Shown: piece by piece, positions 1-4,723 of the stretch | Layout: the number at the start of each line of letters is the position of its first letter | How positions within the stretch are numbered: position 1 is the first letter of the stretch | DNA from: Candidatus Zixiibacteriota bacterium | GTDB taxonomy: Bacteria > Zixibacteria > MSB-5A5 > GN15 > FEB-12 | Direction of reading: 5' to 3' | Length of the DNA: 5,803 nt | NCBI GenBank assembly: GCA_030591625.1 | Contig: JAUVAR010000184.1 | Coordinates: 1-5,803 of the forward strand | Notes under the pieces: generated by a model | What the model saw: only the letters and a program-made list of their open reading frames with translations | Databases searched by the model: none | Told to the model about the DNA's origin: nothing | Made by a program: the position numbers and the translations under genes

Positions 1-576
1 GCCACGGTTATCGCAACGATTGTTCTGTATTCGATCTTGCACTATCAGAAAACAATCGAAGAACTCGGACGAAAACGACTCCGCGATCGCTGGCCCGGTG
101 TTTATATTTCTATAAAGAAGTTTATCAGATCATTCGCACAGGGGATAGAACTGCTCAGATCATCTCAGCATCTGTTTGGAAGTTTGTTCTATTCGTTGTT
201 GTCATGGACTTTGCACATGATGGCAATATATTGTCTATTTAGGGCGTTCAATTTTGAGACTTCATTTATTGAAGCATCTGTTATTATGATTATCAATACG
301 ATTGTCCTTATGATCCCATTAACTCCCGGCAATGCTGGTACATTTGAATTTGCAGTAAGCACTTCGTTACTCGCATTTGGTATCGGTCGGACCGATGCTG
401 TTATGTTTGCTCTTGCTCTGCATGTTGTTGATATTCTACCTATATTTACAATGGGTCTTTGGTACCTGCACTACGAGAAATTTTCTGTTAGGAAATTCTC
501 GAAAGAGCATGAAGATGATATTATCTTTAAGAGGATATCCGAGGAAGGTTCGTTTGTCGAAGAGGAAACAACATGA
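1..576 (+). CDS. Lysylphosphatidylglycerol synthase TM region / UPF0104 flippase-like membrane protein, C-terminal part (5' truncated)
   Basis: The reading frame is open from base 1 (GCC ACG GTT...) to the TGA at 574-576, giving 191 residues of a protein that begins outside the window; the first in-frame start-like codon (TTG at 37) is internal. Visible residues show a hydrophobic segment at 1-14, a basic amphipathic linker at about 15-55 (RKRLRDRW), then membrane segments at roughly 60-82, 90-108 and 132-157. Between the second and third lies PLTPGNAGTFEF (about 106-117), which matches the P-x-x-PGxxGxFE signature of the family found in MprF membrane domains, AglD and YbhN. The tail (158-191) is charged and probably cytoplasmic. 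Known members move or modify lipid-linked substrates in the cytoplasmic membrane; without the N-terminus and partner genes the substrate is unknown. It overlaps corA by 4 bases (ATGA), so the two are likely co-expressed. Family call is fairly sure; function is not. Confidence 0.82.
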   Translation, partial: ATVIATIVLYSILHYQKTIEELGRKRLRDRWPGVYISIKKFIRSFAQGIELLRSSQHLFGSLFYSLLSWTLHMMAIYCLFRAFNFETSFIEASVIMIINTIVLMIPLTPGNAGTFEFAVSTSLLAFGIGRTDAVMFALALHVVDILPIFTMGLWYLHYEKFSVRKFSKEHEDDIIFKRISEEGSFVEEETT

Positions 577-1550
577 TAAAATCGTTTTACTATCTTCCGG
601 GCGAAAAAATTAAAGTTATTGATGGTATCGCTGATTTTAACAAAATGAGTTCCAACCCTGATGCTATTCTATGGATTGATCTATGTAAACCTACGGATGA
701 TGAATCGTTTATTCTGACCCATGATTTCAAATTTCACCCTTTGGCTATCGAAGATGTTATCTCCGAGAAATCACGAACCAAACTTGATGATTACGAACGG
801 TATATCTTCTTGGTTTTCCCAATGGTTGACTATATCGGCAGGGAAGAAGGACTAAAAAATTCCGAGCTCGACCTATTCCTTTTGAAAAATACACTCGTGA
901 CAGTTCATTACGATGAACATAGAATCTTCGACTATCTTTATGCAAGAGCCGAACGTGATGACCGCCTTATCGGACGTGGTGCAGATTATTGTTTCCACGC
1001 AATAATTGATACCGTCGTTGATAACTATAATACAACACTCGATATTTTTGAATATGAAGTCGATCAGATCGAGGATGATGTTCTGGGTGAACATGATGAA
1101 CATGATGAAGATATGCTCAAATCTATCTTTGCGATGCGCCGAGATATTATTCAGCTCAAAAGAGTTGTTATGCCACAAAAAGAAGTTGTGAATCAAATGT
1201 CTCGTCAGAACTACCCGCTGATTTCAAACAATCTTTCGCCATATTTTTCAGATATTCATGACCATCTTGTCAGAATCAACGAAATGGCCGATGCTCACCG
1301 AGATATTCTAAACTCATCGTTGGAAATCTACTATTCATCTATTTCTACCAAAACAAACGAGATTATCAAAGTTCTGACAATCCTGACCGCTATATTCATC
1401 CCACCTACATTCCTGGTAGGGCTTTGGGGTATGAACTTTGCAAATATGCCCGAACTTGCTCATGAGTATGGCTATATGGTTTCGCTTGGTGTAATGTTCG
1501 TATTAATGATCGGGATGATTCTGTTTTTCCGCTTCAAAAAGTGGATATAG
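573..1550 (+). CDS. corA: CorA-family magnesium/cobalt transport protein
   Basis: This complete 325-residue protein is a normal size for a CorA channel, a pentameric inner-membrane Mg2+/Co2+ channel. The N-terminal cytoplasmic domain has the usual landmarks: HPLAIEDV (55-62), then RTKLDDYERYIFLVF (68-82). The long-helix region has IEDDVLGEHDEHDEDML (166-182), MRRDIIQLKRVVMPQKEV (188-205) and YFSDIHDHLVRI (224-235). TM1 covers about 267-285, followed by the selectivity-filter motif GMN at 286-288 and MPEL at 292-295; TM2 is about 300-319 and the protein ends in basic FKKWI. The residue before GMN is Trp where Tyr is more usual. The ATG at 573 is preceded by AGAGGA (561-566) with a 6-base gap, and overlaps the upstream stop, supporting this start. 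An odd feature is the His/Asp-rich loop at 173-180, encoded by a perfect 9-bp tandem repeat. Family assignment is very secure; ion preference cannot be read. Confidence 0.95.
   Translation: MIKSFYYLPGEKIKVIDGIADFNKMSSNPDAILWIDLCKPTDDESFILTHDFKFHPLAIEDVISEKSRTKLDDYERYIFLVFPMVDYIGREEGLKNSELDLFLLKNTLVTVHYDEHRIFDYLYARAERDDRLIGRGADYCFHAIIDTVVDNYNTTLDIFEYEVDQIEDDVLGEHDEHDEDMLKSIFAMRRDIIQLKRVVMPQKEVVNQMSRQNYPLISNNLSPYFSDIHDHLVRINEMADAHRDILNSSLEIYYSSISTKTNEIIKVLTILTAIFIPPTFLVGLWGMNFANMPELAHEYGYMVSLGVMFVLMIGMILFFRFKKWI
1089..1112 (+). repeat. 9-bp in-frame tandem repeat in corA (GAACATGAT x2, plus GAAGAT)
   Basis: GAACATGAT occurs at 1089-1097 and again at 1098-1106, followed by a degenerate partial copy GAAGAT (1107-1112). 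The unit is a multiple of three, so it encodes Glu-His-Asp, Glu-His-Asp, Glu-Asp at residues 173-180 without a frame change. It sits where CorA proteins have the turn between two long acidic cytoplasmic helices. It looks like a small replication-slippage duplication that the protein tolerates or uses. Confidence 0.85.
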
Positions 1551-1640
1551 GCTTACTTTCTGACTCTACAGACAAAAAGTCAAAATTCCCAAAAAAAATT
1601 GAATCCTTTTCTTGACAGTTCCGTAAGAATACCTTAATAG
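1551..1640. other. Intergenic stretch after corA; no clear terminator
   Basis: This stretch is AT-rich. It contains an A8 run (1591-1598) and only weak potential stems: TCTG/CAGA at 1559-1562 and 1569-1572, or TGACT/AGTCA at 1561-1565 and 1578-1582. Neither is GC-rich or followed by a T run on the + strand, so no intrinsic terminator can be supported. The A8 run, 13 bases before a TTGACA, could act as an upstream promoter element or a bend; that is inference. No small gene or RNA is visible. Confidence 0.5.
1612..1640 (+). promoter_or_regulatory. Alternative upstream promoter candidate
   Basis: A perfect TTGACA is at 1612-1617, but at 17 bp spacing the -10 position reads TAATAG (1635-1640), which matches TATAAT at only 3 of 6 bases. 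An A8 run lies just upstream at 1591-1598. It could be a second start for the operon, with its transcription start inside the first operator, or the match may be chance. Confidence 0.3.
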
Positions 1641-1661
1641 ATACTGACCGGTAGGTATAAT
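1634..1661 (+). promoter_or_regulatory. Probable sigma70-type promoter of the efflux operon
   Basis: A perfect TATAAT (-10) lies at 1656-1661, and TTAATA (4 of 6 matches to TTGACA) lies 16 bp upstream at 1634-1639. The predicted transcription start is near 1668. The first operator copy (1641-1658) fills the spacer and runs into the -10 box, and the second (1665-1682) covers the predicted start. A bound repressor would therefore block polymerase directly. The layout, rather than the boxes alone, makes this the favoured promoter. Confidence 0.6.
1641..1658 (+). promoter_or_regulatory. TetR-type operator, copy 1 (O1)
   Basis: The sequence ATACTGACCGGTAGGTAT is a pseudo-palindrome: ATAC and GTAT arms and a central ACCGGT are symmetric, with only positions 5-6 and 13-14 breaking symmetry. 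It matches copy 2 at 16 of 18 positions. It occupies the promoter spacer and overlaps the TATAAT box. TetR-family repressors bind such inverted repeats as dimers, and the adjacent gene encodes one, so autoregulation is the natural reading. Binding by this protein is inferred. Confidence 0.8.
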
Positions 1662-1664
1662 TAA

Positions 1665-1682
1665 ATACCGACCGGTATGTAT
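1665..1682 (+). promoter_or_regulatory. TetR-type operator, copy 2 (O2)
   Basis: The sequence ATACCGACCGGTATGTAT has the same symmetric frame (ATAC, ACCGGT, GTAT) as copy 1 and differs from it at two positions (C for T at 5, T for G at 14). The gap between the copies is 6 bp (AATTAA) and their centres are 24 bp apart. It covers the predicted transcription start and ends just before the ribosome binding site of the repressor gene. Confidence 0.8.
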
Positions 1683-1686
1683 ATAC

Positions 1687-1690
1687 GGAG
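1687..1690 (+). promoter_or_regulatory. Ribosome binding site that fixes the repressor start
   Basis: GGAG at 1687-1690 lies 7 bases before ATG 1698. It is downstream of the other in-frame ATG at 1677, which lies inside operator 2 and has no purine-rich site at the right distance. The ATG at 1693 is in another frame. The site therefore favours 1698 as the start. Confidence 0.8.
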
Positions 1691-1697
1691 TTATGAA

Positions 1698-2306
1698 ATG
1701 GCGAAGATAAAACAGAGTCCGAAATTGCCGGCTGAAATGAGGAAACAGCAATTGCTGACCTCAGCCTGTAAGTTGTTCTGTTCCAAAGGATACCGGAATA
1801 CAACAACCGAGGAAATTGCTCGCAAAACAAGCCTCACCAAAGGGTCTCTATACTTCCATTTCAAGAGCAAAGAGGATATCCTTTTCTCGCTCGTGAAGTC
1901 GATGTCAGAGGGGCATGATGAGGTCTTAAGTCGTATTATGAAGCCCAAAATGAAACCATCTGAGATACTGAAAAGTTTAAATAAGGTTCATGATGAATGT
2001 GAAATGGGCGAATTTACTGATGCTATTGATATCTGGGTACAGGCGATGAAAGTCCAAAAAATACGCAAGTATATGTCAGACCGGATTGAGTATCTGGCCA
2101 AACTATTTGCCGACCACGTTGATCCAATTTATGTCAAAAACAAAAGTGCCCTCAGACAGATGGCTATAATGGCCCTGAGTTTGCATGATGGTTTGTCAGT
2201 CTTCAGTAAAATTTCACCCGGAATTGTAGATGTTAGAAAGCAGGAGAAAATGTTTGCAGAGTATTTTGATGTACCCGCAGCTATAAGACAGGGGAGAACT
2301 AAATGA
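1698..2306 (+). CDS. TetR/AcrR-family transcriptional repressor, probable regulator of its own efflux operon
   Basis: With the start at 1698 the protein is 202 residues, typical for the family. The N-terminal TetR DNA-binding domain spans about 16-63: RKQQLLTSACKLFCSKGY, then the helix-turn-helix TTTEEIARKTSLTKGSLYFHF (35-55) and KSKEDILFSLV, all standard positions for this family. The remainder (about 64-202) is the variable helical ligand-binding and dimerisation domain, so the inducer cannot be predicted. Cysteines at 24 and 28 in the first DNA-domain helix and at 101 in the ligand domain are visible. A longer reading from ATG 1677 would add 7 residues, but it would start inside operator 2. 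The TGA overlaps the ATG of the outer-membrane channel gene by 4 bases. Two pseudo-palindromic operators immediately upstream, and the efflux genes downstream, argue for a local repressor released by a pump substrate. The family is very sure; sign and ligand are inferred. Confidence 0.93.
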   Translation: MAKIKQSPKLPAEMRKQQLLTSACKLFCSKGYRNTTTEEIARKTSLTKGSLYFHFKSKEDILFSLVKSMSEGHDEVLSRIMKPKMKPSEILKSLNKVHDECEMGEFTDAIDIWVQAMKVQKIRKYMSDRIEYLAKLFADHVDPIYVKNKSALRQMAIMALSLHDGLSVFSKISPGIVDVRKQEKMFAEYFDVPAAIRQGRTK

Positions 2307-3658
2307 CCCGACTACTTATTTTTCTGCGGATCAATACAATTATATTAATTGCAGCAGGTATTACTTTCACAAGTCAGGCCATAGCAGGTCAAAAACTAAC
2401 TGTAGATGATGCCGTCAGTCTCGCTTTGGAGCACAACCGGACCTACCTCACAGCCCAGGAAGAGATAATAAAAGCTAACGCAGAGGTTACATCTGTCCGG
2501 TCGGGTGCGTTGCCATCAGTTAATCTAACCGGTCGCTACAACCGCAATTTTAGCATCCCTTCATTTTTTGTAACAGCTGAATCTGATAATCCTAACGAGC
2601 CACCTGAAACGATTGAATTCAAAACAGGCTTTAAGAATAACTTTGGCGCAACACTTTCACTACGCCAACCATTGTGGCAAGGTGGAAGAGTCTTCACAGC
2701 TTTGTCGATTGCAAAAGATTATCGCAAATATGTAAATGCCGCTGCCATGCAAGTGAAAGCGGATGTTGTTCTCAATGCAAAACTACTTTATTATTGGGCA
2801 ATTTTACAGGACGCCAGGCTTGCAGTACTCAAACGTACTTTAGAAGCGAACAGTTTTAATCTTAAAGTAGCCGAAGCAAAATTCTCGCAGGGTACGGTTT
2901 CAGAATTTGATCTGCTTCGGGCACGAGTTGAGAAATCAAATCTACAGCCTATGATTCTCCGTTCTGAATCAGAAATGCGACTCGCACTCAAGAGATTGAA
3001 ATCATTTATTGGAATAGACCTAAGCTCGGATATTGAGCTTGTTGATGCAGTTGAAGATATTTCAACTTTGAGTATTCCAACAACTGACAGTTTGACAAAT
3101 GCAGCTTTAAGCAAACGATCTGAAATCTTAAAATCTGAGTTGCAGAATGAAATTGCATCAAAAGCGGTTAAAATTGCAAAGGCGGATTACTACCCCTCTT
3201 TAGCAATCGTTTCTGCCTACGACTGGCAGTCATCTTCGGATCAATTCACTCTTTCAGACAACGAAAGTAAATCGTTCACCGCAGGTCTTGCTCTGACAAT
3301 TCCAATATTTCAGGGGGGACAAGTTAGAGGGAATGTCTCCAAAGCGAGATCGGACTTAAGAGTGTCGGAACTCGCCTCGATGCAGCTTCGTGACGATATC
3401 CGTCTTGAGGTTGAAGCAGCCTACGATCGTTTGATCCAGGCCAAAGAGACACTCGAAATTCAAAAAGAAACAATTGCGCAGGCCGAAGAAGGGTTGCGTA
3501 TTGCAAATTTAAGATATGAATCAGGAGTTGGAACACAACTTGAAGTCCTCTCTGCCCAAACTGCCCTCTCGGGGGCTGGTCGAGCAAGAGCTGAAGCGCT
3601 CTATCTGCTTCGTGCAGCTAAAGCAAGCCTGAAGCGGGCAACAACCATAGACTTTTGA
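2303..3658 (+). CDS. TolC-like outer-membrane efflux channel (OEP family)
   Basis: This 451-residue protein has a Sec signal peptide: a basic MTRLLIFLR start, a hydrophobic core to about residue 23, and a probable cut after Ala-Ile-Ala at 26-28. The mature protein shows the two tandem OEP repeats of TolC-type channels, with matching landmarks. PLWQGGRV (123-130) is echoed by PIFQGGQV (334-341), and KFSQGTVSEFDLLRARV (193-209) by RYESGVGTQLEVLSAQT (404-420). The regions between are long Ala/Glu/Lys-rich helices. A trimer would form the outer-membrane pore and periplasmic tunnel that receives substrate from the adaptor and pump encoded next. There is no Cys at the signal cleavage site, so unlike OprM-type proteins it is not a lipoprotein. 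GGGGAG (2291-2296) lies 6 bases before the ATG, and the start overlaps the repressor's stop, suggesting translational coupling. The specific substrate is unknown. Confidence 0.94.
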   Translation: MTRLLIFLRINTIILIAAGITFTSQAIAGQKLTVDDAVSLALEHNRTYLTAQEEIIKANAEVTSVRSGALPSVNLTGRYNRNFSIPSFFVTAESDNPNEPPETIEFKTGFKNNFGATLSLRQPLWQGGRVFTALSIAKDYRKYVNAAAMQVKADVVLNAKLLYYWAILQDARLAVLKRTLEANSFNLKVAEAKFSQGTVSEFDLLRARVEKSNLQPMILRSESEMRLALKRLKSFIGIDLSSDIELVDAVEDISTLSIPTTDSLTNAALSKRSEILKSELQNEIASKAVKIAKADYYPSLAIVSAYDWQSSSDQFTLSDNESKSFTAGLALTIPIFQGGQVRGNVSKARSDLRVSELASMQLRDDIRLEVEAAYDRLIQAKETLEIQKETIAQAEEGLRIANLRYESGVGTQLEVLSAQTALSGAGRARAEALYLLRAAKASLKRATTIDF

Positions 3659-3676
3659 GAAAGTGAATTTTAGAAG

Positions 3677-4723
3677 ATGAAACAAATAGCTCAAATTATT
3701 GCAATCGCCTCTCTGCTCTTTTTCGTTGTCTCCTGCTCCAACTCGGAACAGGCCGAGCAGGTTGAATCAAAACCGGAAGTAATACTATCGGTTAAAGCCA
3801 CAATTGTTGAATCAGGTGACAGAACAATCGTAAGAACCTACACCGGTTCAATTGAAGGTGAAAAACAGGCCGTTCTTTATGCGCGGTTAGCAGAAGCAGT
3901 TGGCACAATTCATAAAGGTGAAGGCTCAAGAGTTAACAAAGATGATATCATCATGGAACTTAATCGTGATGGCGCCACAGCAAACTATCATCGAATAAAA
4001 TCTCTCTATGAGAACTCCAAAAAGAATGCTGCCAAGATGAAAAACCTCTACGATCAGGGAGCGGTTTCTGAATCTGCTTATGATGCAGCACAAACTGATT
4101 TTGATGTCAATGCAGCTTCGTATGATGCTGTAAGGCGTATGGTCGAAATTCAATCACCAGTTGCAGGCACAGTAACATCTATAGATGTAACCTCGGGACA
4201 GTTTGTCGCAGTTGGACAAAAACTTGCTACTGTCGCATCGACGGATAAACTGCGAATTAAAATTGGTGTTAACACAAGTGATATAAATAGATTTGAAGTC
4301 GGTACCGAAGTTACAATTACAGGCGATGGAGACGGAGTTGAAGCGATTGGAACAATCGCTACGATCGCCGGTTCTGCCGACCCGGCCACGAGAACATTTC
4401 AGGTAGAAATTCTTTTCGGAAACGAAAATGGGATGTTCCGCCCTGGTATGTTCGTTCGGGTGCTTCATGTGCATGAACGATTTGAATCAATTCTTACAGT
4501 CGCACACAAGAGCATTATCCTTCAAGATGGCAGCCCGACTGTCTTTACTGTTACGAATGGAAAAGCTGTTCGTTGCAGCCTCACCCTCGGCGGAGACCTG
4601 GGTTCAGAAGCTATTGTTCTCTCCGGTTTGAAAGCAGGCGATACATTAGTGACTCTCGGTCAGGATTATCTTGATGATGGAACTTTTGTTAACGTGACAT
4701 CGTTGAATGGATCAACAAAATGA
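3677..4723 (+). CDS. RND efflux periplasmic adaptor (membrane fusion protein, AcrA/MexA type), lipoprotein
   Basis: This 348-residue protein begins with a lipoprotein signal peptide ending in the lipobox Val-Val-Ser-Cys (Cys20). Domains in order are as follows. The first half of the lipoyl/barrel-sandwich fold is at about 60-97 (ARLAEAVGTIHKGEGSRVNKDD). A short alpha-helical hairpin is at about 98-156 (LYDQGAVSESAYDAAQTDF). The second lipoyl half is at 159-187 (SPVAGTVTSIDVTSGQFVAVG). The beta-barrel is at about 190-263 (ADPATRTFQVEILFGNENG, then FRPGMFVRV), with a membrane-proximal domain to the end. This is the adaptor that bridges the RND pump and the TolC-like channel. The gene starts 18 bases after the channel gene; AGAAG directly abuts the ATG, so the Shine-Dalgarno is poorly spaced and reinitiation may matter. 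Its TGA overlaps the pump's ATG by 4 bases. Ser follows the lipid Cys, which is notable (see findings). The substrate is unknown. Confidence 0.93.
   Translation: MKQIAQIIAIASLLFFVVSCSNSEQAEQVESKPEVILSVKATIVESGDRTIVRTYTGSIEGEKQAVLYARLAEAVGTIHKGEGSRVNKDDIIMELNRDGATANYHRIKSLYENSKKNAAKMKNLYDQGAVSESAYDAAQTDFDVNAASYDAVRRMVEIQSPVAGTVTSIDVTSGQFVAVGQKLATVASTDKLRIKIGVNTSDINRFEVGTEVTITGDGDGVEAIGTIATIAGSADPATRTFQVEILFGNENGMFRPGMFVRVLHVHERFESILTVAHKSIILQDGSPTVFTVTNGKAVRCSLTLGGDLGSEAIVLSGLKAGDTLVTLGQDYLDDGTFVNVTSLNGSTK

Noticed and set aside
37..576. TTG at 37 as the true start of the first gene
   Set aside because: The frame is open upstream to base 1 with hydrophobic membrane-like codons, so the gene is simply cut by the window edge.
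873..1196. 107-codon minus-strand open frame inside corA
   Set aside because: It is antisense to a strongly conserved CorA frame, has no ribosome site or recognisable protein features, and its composition mirrors the sense gene.
1557..1582. Possible intrinsic terminator hairpin after corA
   Set aside because: Stems are only 4-5 bp and AT-rich, and a run of A rather than T follows on the transcribed sense strand.
1585..1604. ATTC/GAAT inverted pair around the A8 run
   Set aside because: Only 4 bp per arm with a long loop; expected by chance in AT-rich DNA.
1534..1948. Minus-strand open frames across the intergenic control region and repressor gene
   Set aside because: They run over the operators and the conserved helix-turn-helix coding region, with no ribosome site and no recognisable domain; they are shadow frames.
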